From: Symsagittifera roscoffensis | Taxonomy: Eukaryota; Xenacoelomorpha; Acoela; Convolutidae | Direction of reading: 5' to 3' | DNA length: 64,000 bases | Assembly (NCBI RefSeq): GCF_963678635.1 | Contig: NC_087068.1 | Location: forward strand, 34,793,436 to 34,857,435 | In this document: positions 31,391 to 44,153 of the stretch, piece by piece | How the letters are laid out: each line of letters starts with the position of its first letter | How positions within the stretch are numbered: position 1 is the stretch's first letter | Position numbers and translations under genes: made by a program | Notes under the pieces: generated by a model | Seen by the model: the letters and a program-made list of their open reading frames with translations, nothing else | What the model was told of the DNA's origin: nothing | Databases searched by the model: none

Positions 31391-34300
31391 AAATAATTTT
31401 GTACACTAATACCATGTGTATCAAAACTCTTTAAAAAAAAACTTGCAAGAATTTGGGCGACTTTTTCAAGGATGCTATCAAATTAAAAGAAAAATATATA
31501 CAAACCGCTTTGGACTATAAAAAAACTTAATTTAAGTCAAAAATTACAGTTTGATTAGCTGGCTCAGACAAACTTAAGCTTTTCGCTAACTGATTCATAC
31601 TATGACTCTTTTCTTTAAAGATGCGAAACTGGAAGAATCACTTGCTTAGAAAAATTATTAAAATTTCCCAAAATAATTCAATTTTGGATGAACCTTAATT
31701 ACTTCACAGTTTCATAGCTTGAATTGCTGGTTCAAATAACTTGATTTTTTGGCAGACCAATTCGGTATATGAAATAACTTCAAAAAGTCGAAGTTTTTCT
31801 GGTTTAATTAGCTTGCTCATGGAGTCTTACAATTTTTTGAATCAGTTTTTGAGCTATGAATTAAATTGCTATAATTCAAAGATTAGAAGGGGTTGTTTAG
31901 TAATTCTTCAAAGATAATGCCATGGGTTGCTTGCTCACATAAAACTTTTTGAACCAAATCCCTCCGTTGTCTATATAGAAATAAATCAAAGTTTCATGGA
32001 TTGACTAGCTTGCTGAGAAAAATTATTTTTGCAATTTTTTTTTGCTTTTTTTCGTGCTTGCAGTCAAATAAAATTGAATATTTCGCAGTTTCATAGCTGG
32101 AAGAAGAGCTTGCTTTGAAAAACTTCATTTTTTTAATGAAGCGATCCAGTCTTCGGAATAGATAAATTTCTTCAAATTTTTTTTTCTTCATGATTTAAGC
32201 TTTTTACAAACCGATTTGGTCATTGAAACAGTTGACTTTTCTCAAAAATATAAGTTGATTAGCTTGCTAAGAAGCTGGAAGAATGGCTCGCTAAGAAAAA
32301 TTAAAATTTTGCAAAAAGATTGGGTATTTGCATTAACCAGAAATACTTCAAAAAGTCAAAACATCGGTTGCTTGCTCTAAAAAAAAACTTTATTTTTGCG
32401 AACCGAATCGCTTTTAATCTAACCTGAAATTCATCAAAGTTTATTAGGTTACAAAATTTGGGGAACAAAAAAACTTTTTGCGAGATTTTTTGCAACTTTT
32501 TCAACCATGCCATCGAATAAAATGAGATGTTTCAAAAATTCATAACTGGAAGAAGAACTTGCTTTGAAAAACCTTATATTTTCTTGAAACCATTTGGTCT
32601 TCAAATATCTTAGCTTCATTTGCTTGCTCAGAACACTTAAGCTTCTTATAAAAACGGTTTGGTCAAAGAAACCTTTTGAGTCATGTCAAAATATATGTAA
32701 CTTGAATTGGTGTGCTTAGAAAAATTTGAGCCTTGTGCAAATTGATTCGCGCTAGGAAGTAATTTTTCTTCAAAGTTTCGAAGCGGGAAGAATGGCTTGC
32801 CTCAGAAAAAAATTAAAGTTTTGCAAAATGATTCGGTTTTTGGAATAACCTAAAATTTCCAACTTAGTCTTTCTGCAAACCAATTCAATATATGAAACAC
32901 CTTGAAACAAGTCAAAAGTCCTTAGTTTGATTGACTTGCTCAAAGAATCTAACATCTTTTGCAAGTTGCTTTGCGCTATGAAATAATTAGCATTATTTCA
33001 ATGATTCAAAGCTGGAAAAAGTGCTTGAAAAGAAATCACTTAAGGTTTTTGCAATCCGATTTGCTCTGCTGAATAACTTAAAATACTTTTAAAAATCGTC
33101 GCTTGAGTTTCTTGCTCAGAAAAGTTTTTTGTCGAACCGAATCGTTCTTTAACCTGTATTGAATTGCATCAAATTTTCATGGATTGACTAGCTTGTTCAA
33201 GAAAGTCTTTTTGCAAGACTTTTCATAATTTTTTCGATCATGCTATCAAATAAGTTGAAACATTCCAAAAGTTCATACATGGAATATGTTGCTCAGAGAA
33301 CTTAAATTTTTGGCAAACCGACTGATTAAAAAATAAACTGAGCAATTTCAAAGAGAATCAAAGCTGAAAGAGGAGCCTGCTTTAAAAAACCCAATCTTTT
33401 CTGGAACCCATTTGGTCATTAGAATAACTCAATTTTCTTAAAAACTTCAATGCTACAATTGCTTAATCCGATTACTTCTTTGCAAACTTCTTTTTGTCAA
33501 CAAAACATTTTGAACTATGACAAAATATAGAACTTGAGTAACTTGCTCAGAAAAATTTGAGCTTTTTGCAAATTGATTCGCGCTACGAACTTTTTTCCTT
33601 CAAAGTTTACAATCTTGAAGATTGGCTTGCTTAGAAAAAATTAAAATTTCATAAAATGGTTTGGTCTATGGATTAACCCAATTACTTCAAAAATCATAGC
33701 ATGGGTTGTTTGCTCAGAAAAATTACTTACATAGCTTCATTTGCTTGCTCAGAAAGTTTGAGCTTTTTAAAAACCTTTTTGGTCTATGAAACAATTTGAG
33801 TTATGTCACAACATTTAGCTCATTTAGCTTGCTCTTGAAAACTTATGCTTTTTCTTAAACTAATTCGCGCTATAAAATGTTTTCTTCTTCAAAGATACGA
33901 AGCTGGAAGAATGGCTTGCTTAGAAAAAAATTTAAAATTCGCAAAATGATTGGTTCTTGGAATAATCTAGAATAGCTCAAAATTTCGTAGCTTGGATTGC
34001 TAGCTCAGAAAATTTTAGTCATCTTGCAAACCGATTCGGTTTATGAAATAATATGAAACCAGTAGAAACATGTCAATTTTTCAAAGCTTGATTAGCCTGC
34101 TCAGAAAAATTTACAATTTCTGCTCACTGATTTGCACTCCGAAGTAAATTGCTACATTTTTTATACTCAAAGATAAAAGAATGGCTTGCTTAGAAAAAAA
34201 AACAGGGTATTTGCGAACCGATTCCGTGTTTGGTTTATTTTAACATGATTCAAAAAGTCTTAGCTCGGAAAAATTTGCTTACCGTTTTACGCTATTATCT

Positions 34301-37300
34301 AAATTGAAACAAGTAGACGTTCACAGATAAAAGACTGAAATTAACCGGAAAAGTTTCGGATTTTAGAATGTCTTGGTTTTCTTCAACGATTCTCAGCGAA
34401 GCAATTCGTTTTTCACGAAACAGTTTGGCCATTGATATACCTTGAAATACTTCAAAACTTCATAGCTTGGTTAGTTTGCAATGAAACCATTAATAATTTT
34501 GAAAAAAACTTAGCGGGATTAGCATGCCTAAAACAGATAATTTATTGCAAACTAACTCATTCTATCAAATCACCTGAAACAGTTGAAAAGTTTAATCCAA
34601 AAATCTTTAAAGTTTTCTGAATTGTTTTAGTTTAGGAAACAATTTTAAAGATTTTAAATTTTCACATCATAATTAGATTGATGTGAAACACTCACACTTT
34701 TCCAAAGGCAATTGTGCTATGAAGAATGTTGAAATAAGTCAAAGAATCGTAGCTGGCATAGCTTGCTTAAAAATCTTTTTTTTAAGTTTGGATTGTCTTA
34801 ATTCGGAATAACTAAAAGTAATTCACAAAGCTCGATTGTTTGCTCGGAAAAAATGTTTGCGAACCGATTCACGCTATAAACTAAATTGAAAAAGTAAAGG
34901 TTCAAGGCTGGACGTGTAGCTTGCTTACAAAAACCTATTTTTTGCAAACCGATTCGTTCTTTAGAACAGCTTGCTTGTCTGCAAAGATTCTTAGCTTGCT
35001 CAGAAAAACTTAATTTTTTTAAAGCCCGATTCGGCATGTGCAGAAAAAGGTCGAAGTTCATAGCTTAACTAGCCTGCTCAGAAAAAATCTACAATTTTCG
35101 CACATTGATTTGCAACAGTTTCAAGAATCAAAGCTAGAAGAACTGCTTGCTTGGAATGAAAATTGATAATTTTGCAATTCAAAAACTTTCATCATTAGAA
35201 CTCAAGCAAACCCATTGGCGCTATGAAATATCTCGATATGTTTCAAAGTTTCAGATATGGAATAGTTTGCTCAGAAAAACTCAAAAATTGTCGCGAAGCG
35301 ATTCGTTCTATTCAGTTTTTGAATTCAGTTTGCATTATGAAATAACTTGAATAATTTCAAAGTTTCAATGTAGCAATAGGTTAAGAAGAAAAAAATCAAA
35401 CTTTTCGCAAACCATTTCGGAGTATGAAACAATTTGAAACAATTCGAAGAATTATAGCTGAAACAGTTTGCTCTTGAACACTTCATTTTAATGCAAACCG
35501 ATTTGCTGTTTGGAAAAACTTTTAAAAATTCAAAAATCTTAGCCTTGATTGCTCGCTCAGAAGAGTTATATTTTTTGCGAATCGAATTGCACTTCGAAAT
35601 AAATTGAAAAAGTGTAAAAAGCTGGAAAAAATAGATTGCTTAGAAATTTTTTTTATTATTTTGCGAACCGATTCGGTCTTTAGAAAAACTTGACTTATTT
35701 CAAGGTTCATAGCTTGCATCGCTCGCTGAGAAATATATAACTTTTGCGAACCGGTGTGCTCTATGATTTGAAAAGGAGTTATTTTATTGTTTCATTGCTT
35801 GAACATCTTGCTGAAAAAAAACTTACTTTCTGCAAATCTAAATGCTTTATGGAATTACTTGAAGTACTTCAAAGTTATTATGGAGGAAAAGCGTGCAGAA
35901 AAAAAAGACTTTTCGCAAACCGATTTGATCTATAAAAACTGAAATACATCGAAGACTCATAGCTTGAACATCTTACTCTTAAGACCTTGAACTTTTTGCA
36001 AACCGATTTGCGCTATGCAATAAAATTAATTGTTCAAAGATTCATAGCTTAAGTAGTTAACTCAGAAAAACAAAAATTTTCTAACTGATTCGCGCCATCG
36101 AATAAATGAAAATTATTAATTCCTAGTTAGAAAGTTCTGCTAAAAAGTACATGTTTTGGCAAACCGATGCAATTTAAAATTTAGATTGAAAAACTTCAAA
36201 ATTGAATTTAAATTGAAAAAGTTTAAAAAGTTTCATCATTAGAACAAGTTGATCAAAAAAAGTAAGCAAACCCATTGGCGCTATGAAATTTCTCGATATG
36301 TTTCATTGTTTGAGATCTGGAATAGCTTGCTCAGAAAAACCAAAATATTGTCGCGAAGAGATTCGGTCCATAAAAAAAAGATTTTTTTTTAAGTTTCAGT
36401 TTGCTCAAATATAACTAAGCTTTTTTAAATTCAGTTTGCGCTACAATAGAAGAATCAAATTTTCAGTGTATCAAAAGGTTTGGAAAAAAATTAAACCTTT
36501 TGCAAACCGTTTCAGTCTATGAACAGCTGAAACAGCTTGCTCAAGAACACTTCAGTTTAATGCAAACCGATTCGTGCTATGATATCACTTGTAAAATTTA
36601 AAAGTATCCAATCGCTTGCTGTGGAGAATTACATCGTTTTCGAGACCTTATTTGCTTTATAAAAAAAAGTTAAAATTTTGAAGATTCATAGCTTGAAAAT
36701 TTTGCTCAGAAAAACTTCAGTTTTTTACCATCCAATTCCCGCTGTGAAAAAACTTGAGGATGATTTAAAAATACCGCAGCTTGCATCGCTTGATGAGAAG
36801 TACATTTTTCTTGCCAAGCATTTGTCTTTGAAATTAAAAGAGCTATTTTGAAGGTTCATAGCTTGAAATATTATATCACGCTAGAGCAGCGTGCGAAGAA
36901 AACCTTACATTTTACGTGAACCGATTAAGTTTATGAGATAAATTGAAGTTTTTTGATTACTTTACTTGAACTTCTTGCTGAGAAAAAGTTAAGTATCTTG
37001 CTAAATAATTCCCGCTGTGAAACAACTAGTGAGTTTCAAAGTTCCATAGCTGGCATCGCTTGATGAGACAAATAGTTTTGCTTTGCAATCCGATGCTTTC
37101 ATTGAGCTAAAGTTTAATATTTTGAAGATCCATAGCCTGAAATAAAATTCAATGGTGAATAGCAAAAAAAATTAAATTTTTCGCAAACGAATTTATGAAA
37201 AAATTTGAATTTTTTTGAGGATTCATAGCTCGAAAACATCTTCTTCAGAAAAATTGAAACGTTCGTTCTAAAAGTTAAAATTTTTGCGAGCCGGTTCGCT

Positions 37301-38045
37301 CTATGAAAAAAATCTTCATTTTACAAATTCATAGCTGAAGTTGCTCAGAAAAGCAATAAATCAAAACTGGAAATACTTGTCTGTATTTTTTTCGGATATA
37401 CTTGATTGACGGTTTTTTAGAATTTAGTTTAAAATTTAGTTTAAAAATATGAAACAATTTAAAGTTTCATAAATTGAACAACTAGCTCAGAAAAAATTAA
37501 GCACACCGATTTGCGCTTTGAATTAACTTCAAGTATTTCAAAAGTTCTAGATCTGGAATAGCTTGCCTAGAAAAACCTACACTTTTCGCAAACCGATTCA
37601 TTCTATGAATTAAATTGAAACTTTTTGATGACTCATAGATTGAACATCTTGTTCAAAAAATTTTAAAATTTTGCAAACCGATTCGCGCTATGATATAACT
37701 TGTATAGCCTAATTGCTGGCTTGTGTCACTTGCTGGGAAAACATTCGCTCTTGAAAAATTTTGCCAGCCGATTCGCTCTAAAGTTAGAATTTTTGCGAGC
37801 CGGTTCGCTCTATGAAAAATTATCCATGTCTCAAACTTTCATAGCTGAAGCTGCTCAGAAGAACTTGAACTTAAATTGAAGTGCTTTAATAATCATAGCT
37901 GGAAAATTTGACAGGAAATTGTGCGTTTTTCTGCGAAACGATTTTGTCTAAAAACAAACTGAAATCTTTCAAAGTTTCAGATCTTGAACAGCTTGCTCAG
38001 AAAAAATAAAGCAAAACGATTTGAGCTATTTGAACGTTCATCACA
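31391..38045. repeat. 6.7-kb degenerate satellite, ~85-100-bp monomers
   Basis: The whole stretch consists of variants of one phrase order: ttcatagcttgaa, then tagcttgctcagaaaaa, then cttttgcaaaccgattcg[ct]gct, then atgaaataacttgaaa, then [ta]cttcaaag. The caaaccgatt element alone recurs, for example, near 32200, 34025, 34870, 34940, 35490, 35660, 35910, 35998, 36560, 37590 and 37675, with typical steps of 80-100 bp. Monomers are strongly diverged and indel-rich, so this is an old array. Short open frames inside are by-products. Confidence 0.85.
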
Positions 38046-38750
38046 AAATCCAGCGAACGAGCTATTTAACCATTCAGACAACTAAAAATCCAGTCGCGGA
38101 TCCATACAGCTAAATTTTTAGTCATTCAGCCACGCATGTTTCAACCCTGCCAACCAACCATCCTGTCATTCATCCCTCATGCCAAGTATTCATTCAGTCT
38201 TTTATCAAGCTAGTTATCCAAGCATTCATCGATCCAGTCGTTCATCCATCTAGATGTGCATCAACTAGCTGACCAATGTCCATCCAGCAAATGATCCGTC
38301 CAAAAACATTTTAATCATTTTTCTATCAGTCTTCGATCAGTCCAACAATCCAGCCATCGATCCAACCATTGATTCATTCATTTAACTAGCCAACCCTCCA
38401 TCCATCAAACCATCCATCCAACATAAGGCCATCCATTCATCATAAAACCATACATCCATCAAACCATCCTTCATTTATCAATTGTTCATACGTATGTGAA
38501 GCCATTATCCATCTAACCAACCAGATATCCATCAGTCTGCTCAATCCTGCCATCCGACCATCTAGCCATTTATTCATCTAACCGTCCATTCAACTGTTCA
38601 TACCTTCAGCCATCCATTCATCCAATCAGATTTTGATCCAACCAGCCAGTCATCAATCCATCCATTCATACAGCCATCAACCCGTCGGTAGATCTAGCTA
38701 TCCCTCTGTAAAATTTTCCAACCATCCCGCCATTCAAAGTTTCACATTTT
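38046..38750. repeat. Degenerate (CCAT)n/(ATCC)n tract
   Basis: About 700 bp of catccatccatc- and gccatccatt-like words with many substitutions (accatccatccaac, catccgaccatctagcc, cattcatccaatc). It directly follows the satellite. No coding or regulatory signal is evident. Confidence 0.85.
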
Positions 38751-39059
38751 ATTCTATTGAAATGTGTCACTACACATAGATATAGCTATTTATAAATAAA
38801 ATTGTCTCAATCTCTGAATACCGTATTTTGCTTTCAGGTACTTTACAGGAATTGAATTATTTTTTTTGTTACTATAAACATTAACACTTTCACCAGCTAA
38901 TCGATTTTTGGGATTGTGTAATTAGAAATTTGATAAAGTATATGTGTAGATTTTCATATAGGTATCTAAGAAATTATGTGAGAAAGTGTCTAAATGAGTA
39001 ACTAGGTAAGGTAGTAAATTACTTGGCAGGTAACTACGTAGGTATAGGTATATAAATTA
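38751..39059. other. AT-rich spacer between two microsatellites
   Basis: Mostly unique AT-rich sequence; from about 38985 onward gtaact.ggtaggta words begin, grading into the next microsatellite. Nothing else is seen. Confidence 0.3.
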
Positions 39060-40330
<1,271 letters not shown>

Positions 40331-40860
40331 AGTCAGAGTGGAGCTGATGAGGTGGTGTTGAGTAAAAATGATTCATGTACAAAAAAAAGTCAATTGAGTA
40401 AAAGAAGTAAAGTTAGGCAAAGTAAATTAATGTATGCATGTTGTTTTATCTGTCTGTATGTATCAAAGTATGTTTGTATATTGTATGCTTGTACGTAGGT
40501 ACGCATGTACGTAGATATGTTACAAAATAGGTTTACAAAGTATGTTAATAAGTTAGTTTTTAAGTAAGCATGAAATCAGATATATTTAAGTTAAGTAAAG
40601 TACATTCAAGTAAAATAAATTAAAATAAATTATGAAGAATAGAAAATAAAAAAAAATAAAAAGCATGGAAGTAATCAACTAAATTGAAGAAAACTCAAAG
40701 TGAAAAGAAGTTGAATAAAGAGTAAATTAAAAGCAAAATTTAAAGTTAGGTAGAGTAAATAATCTAAGTGAGGAAGTAGCTGAACAAAAAAGAAGTAAAG
40801 GAAACGTTAGACAGAAAATAAGTAAGATACTAAAAATCAGTTAATAAATATTGAGTAGGC
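40331..40860. repeat. Decayed microsatellite flank
   Basis: Continues as aagtaaagta-type words, with a separate gtatgt/tgtatg patch at about 40430-40520 (tgtatgcatg, gtctgtatgt, gtacgtaggtacgcatgtacgt). No gene. Confidence 0.6.
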
Positions 40861-40967
40861 AAACAAGAAAGTCAGCAAGTATTCCTTGAATCACTGAGCG
40901 ACTCAATTGAACGCTATCCAAACCTTAAAACCGTTATCAAGGCCAGTAACTAAAAAGAGACTACTGA

Positions 40968-41369
40968 AAACTTGCTGATAGACCTCAAAAGTCCACTTAT
41001 TCTAGCAGGGGAAGAAATAAATTTAGTCGAGATCGTTGGTTTGTAGACATATGGAGGTGTGGACATGGCAGAGCTCAAAACTGTCAGTGTTCAAAAGTAA
41101 CTGCATCACAATGTGCAGCTAAAATATTCAATGATAGACTTCTGGCTTTTTTCAAGTTAATGCGAAGACAGAAAAAAATTCCACTCAATTGGCCCAGAAA
41201 GCGATTTTGTGATAGTTCCCGGGAAACATATAGCATTACGTTGGACACTTTTGTAAGCTCTTGTTTTGATACGGCTGCATCTTTAAAAAAAACGTGCAAT
41301 AATAAAAACTTGGATTCAGAGAAGTCTTTTCCCAAGGAACATTTTTTGACACCAATTAGGCCGCAATAA
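40968..41369 (+). CDS. Unassigned open frame with Cys-rich segment
   Basis: One frame is open for 133 codons after a TGA at 40965. It contains RDRWFVDIWRCGHGRAQNCQ followed by CSKVTASQCAAKIFN, with a C-x-H/C-x-C/C pattern, then basic LMRRQKKIPLNWPRKRFC. The only ATG in the frame is at 41160. Composition is less AT-rich than the flanks. The opposite strand has a 97-codon frame (41084-41377) as its shadow. It could be an exon or a transposase fragment; I recognise no family. It sits between a microsatellite and a scaffold gap, so its context is incomplete. Confidence 0.3.
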   Translation, partial: KLADRPQKSTYSSRGRNKFSRDRWFVDIWRCGHGRAQNCQCSKVTASQCAAKIFNDRLLAFFKLMRRQKKIPLNWPRKRFCDSSRETYSITLDTFVSSCFDTAASLKKTCNNKNLDSEKSFPKEHFLTPIRPQ

Positions 41370-42055
41370 TGACTCAACTTTATTAAAACGTCGCAAATAA
41401 CGTTATTACAACTAATAAAAAATGGGAAAAGCTAGAAATAGTTTCTTTGGTTAGTACTGTCAGGTTAGGTTTGTTTTTAGGACGTACACAATTCTTGAGT
41501 TGTTTCTAATTCAAATGGGGTAACTCGGTTTTTTTTTCTAATTTCACTGCCTTTTCTCCAACGCCCCTCCAACCTACTAAAGGTCAGCCAGTGGAGATAA
41601 AAGATACCTAGCATATACTTTTAGAGTAGTTGTCTAGTTTCCGGCGGTAAAAAACCAAATGAACTGCCGGAAACACTTTTTTTTTTGTAAAAACGCACAA
41701 AATTTTTGCAGAGAAAAGCTCCGTGATTTTTTTGATGTTCATTTCCCCTCTTCCTTTTCCGACTTGTCTTTTCCCCCTCGAAACTTTGTTTCCCCTATCG
41801 AGAAACACTCCTCCGTGGCTTGGAACATTGATTTTTTGTATGGTTGAAAAAATTATAAGTTAATTATCAATACCTTCAGATCACCAAACTCCCTCTATCT
41901 TCATTTTTCTCATTTCAAAATTGGACAAAACTATCATTTGCTATAGCTTGCCCAGAAACAGCCGCAGCCTTTAGAGAGTGATTTCAAATTATTGCTTTTT
42001 ACAACAAAATATAGCACAAGTTGGGAAATAGTTTACTGCTGCCAACAGTTAAGTT
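41370..42055. other. Intergenic sequence with one hairpin, up to the scaffold gap
   Basis: gtttccggc at 41637-41645 pairs with gccggaaac at 41666-41674 and the stem extends three more pairs inwards (one G-T). A T/C-rich stretch near 41740-41800 (ttccttttccgacttgtctttt) follows. No gene is recognised. Confidence 0.4.
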
Positions 42056-42255
42056 NNNNNNNNNNNNNNNNNNNNNNNNNNNNNNNNNNNNNNNNNNNNN
42101 NNNNNNNNNNNNNNNNNNNNNNNNNNNNNNNNNNNNNNNNNNNNNNNNNNNNNNNNNNNNNNNNNNNNNNNNNNNNNNNNNNNNNNNNNNNNNNNNNNNN
42201 NNNNNNNNNNNNNNNNNNNNNNNNNNNNNNNNNNNNNNNNNNNNNNNNNNNNNNN
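42056..42255. other. Assembly gap of 200 N
   Basis: Exactly 200 ambiguous bases, a size suggesting a default or scaffolding placeholder and not a measured gap. The sequences on either side therefore need not be close neighbours, and open frames crossing it are meaningless. Confidence 0.99.
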
Positions 42256-43022
42256 AACATTGAAGGTGCCAAAACAGAAACAGAGGGCTGATGTTGTTTT
42301 AGTTTCTATTACTTTCAACGGTAGTCAACCATCTTTGAAAAGTAACTCATATTAAGTTAGGACTTGTTTTCTTCCATTTGTGTTTGCTGATTTGTTTGCC
42401 TTTGCTTAGACAGTTGCTGTTGGGTCATGTTTGCGTTTTTATTGACCCTGCTTTTGAAGTATGACTTCTATAGTACGGCCTTCTGAGTTTGAAAAGAACA
42501 TTGAAAATCTATTCAAAAAGATTAGTTAAACAAAGTAAAAACTGAAGTTTCCGAGAAAAATTGTTTTAAGTTTGTGAAGAATCTGCAAGCAAAAGATCTT
42601 AAGTGATTCGAGTAGGTTTCTGTAAGTTGTCATATCTTTGGTACCGTTTCAAGTTGTAAAGTCTCGGCAATCTCGAACAAAATGACCAACAAAAAGTAAA
42701 GACCTTGATAGCAATTTGGAGGCAGAATTACGCAGAGTTTACGCAGAGAGTTGGGAACAAAAAAATACTTGTTCTGGGCTGGGAAATCTGGGTTTTCCAC
42801 TGACCTGGACTCCTCCCACTAGTCCAACGCTTTCTCCTTCCATTTTTTTTGCAATAACCAGGTGATACAGTGAGGATATTCAGCACTGAGGTAGAGTGTC
42901 TTACTCTCAATTTCCTGAGTAAAGGCAAATATGCGTTTGTCGCAAAGCATTGGTTTGAATGTCTAAAGCAGGTTAAAAACGGGGAGAAACCTGCTTAATT
43001 TGACGTTAATGCAAGTGGCAAT
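42256..43022. other. Spacer before the transposase-derived repeats
   Basis: No repeat or gene is clearly seen. A minus-strand frame at 42728-42928 (RHSTSVLNILTVSPGY, then RKRWTSGRSPGQWKT) has fairly protein-like composition but no recognised family. The right end reaches the left border of the first 3.2-kb unit. Confidence 0.3.
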
Positions 43023-44153
43023 ATTAACGCAGAATTTATTATCACTGCACGGGCAAAAAATTATGCAAAAAAGACGAAGAGAGCCCTATGTCCCCTCTAA
43101 TGGAGGAGACGGCTTCAGGGACTGAGCAACCCTCCTCTAATTGTTTTCTCGGACAATCGTCCACGCAACCAGTTTCTGGAAAATCAACAAGGCAAAATTA
43201 ACAATTTAGAGTTTTGGCCGAGTTGCTATGAAGTTGAACCTAAGAAAATTATTGCTAATTTTTAACAAAATTTGTCATCTCTCAAAATGTAGTTTACAGC
43301 CGTGCGAGTCCAGTGAAATAAAGATACGATATTAAAAGCACGGCAAAAGAATGCAGCGGTTACCGGAAGCAATGCTGAGGATCAACGAAAATCAAGATCG
43401 TTAGAGGCAATCATAAGATGCACTCTACAAGCAGGAGGCAAGTTTTTGTTGAAATCAGCCATCAATAATATCAAAATTAAATAATCTAACTTGTTATATC
43501 CTTGGTACCTATTTTTATAGCTTTTTTTCAGCTCCAATCTCTGGATGAAGTGCTGCAAGTTTGTATCGTCTAGGATTCTGCGACAAGTTTACTGAAATTA
43601 TGAATCAGTATACTCACCTGTATCCGGTGATATTGCATGGGGAATCTGATTTAATGGCGTTTAAAACGAAGAAGTTTCTCTCGCAGCTCGGCAGGACGCT
43701 AAGAGTGGCCATCTTTGTGAATGATGGCTTAGTAGACGACATGATTGGTTTCAGTCGATTACAGTGAAGGAGAGAAGCTAATCCCTTTTCAATTAGGATG
43801 TTCACAGGCTAGTGATTTAATTGTTTGCAGGAGTTTATGTAAATCAGAAAGCACAGCACTCAAATAGTAAAAAAAAATTATAAGTAAGATGACAATACCG
43901 TACAAGTGTGAACAACTATATAGTCTTTAGATGTTGCGAGGCAAAAAAATCACTCTTCAGGATGCCAAATACGCAGCCAACCAAGGTTGGAGAGAAGCAA
44001 AGCGCAGCCAAAAAGCTTCCAATGAGTCTGGCTAGTTGACGTAAACCTACATACGAAATTCTTTCTGGTGTTTTATGCGGAGATCACATAAAACGATTGA
44101 AGTTTAGAAGCTACTCTTTTGTTAAGAATCACCACATCAGCATTTCACTAATA
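43023..44153 (+). pseudogene. Unit 1, non-transposase part (unassigned fragments)
   Basis: Readable pieces: MSPLMEETASGTEQPSSNCF (about 43088-43200), KNAAVTGSNAEDQRKSRSLE (about 43348-43480), DKFTEIMNQYTHLYPVILHG with DLMAFKTKKFLSQLGRTLRV (43561-43767), and a Lys/Arg-rich part near 43960-44040. The same pieces recur in units 2 (48103-49230) and 3 (51302-52430). They have protein-like composition and could be exons of the transposon's second gene or of a captured host gene; no family is recognised. Stop codons and frame changes are at homologous places in all copies. Confidence 0.4.

Noticed and set aside
41992-42318. Open frames crossing the N gap
   Set aside because: They consist mostly of ambiguous bases.
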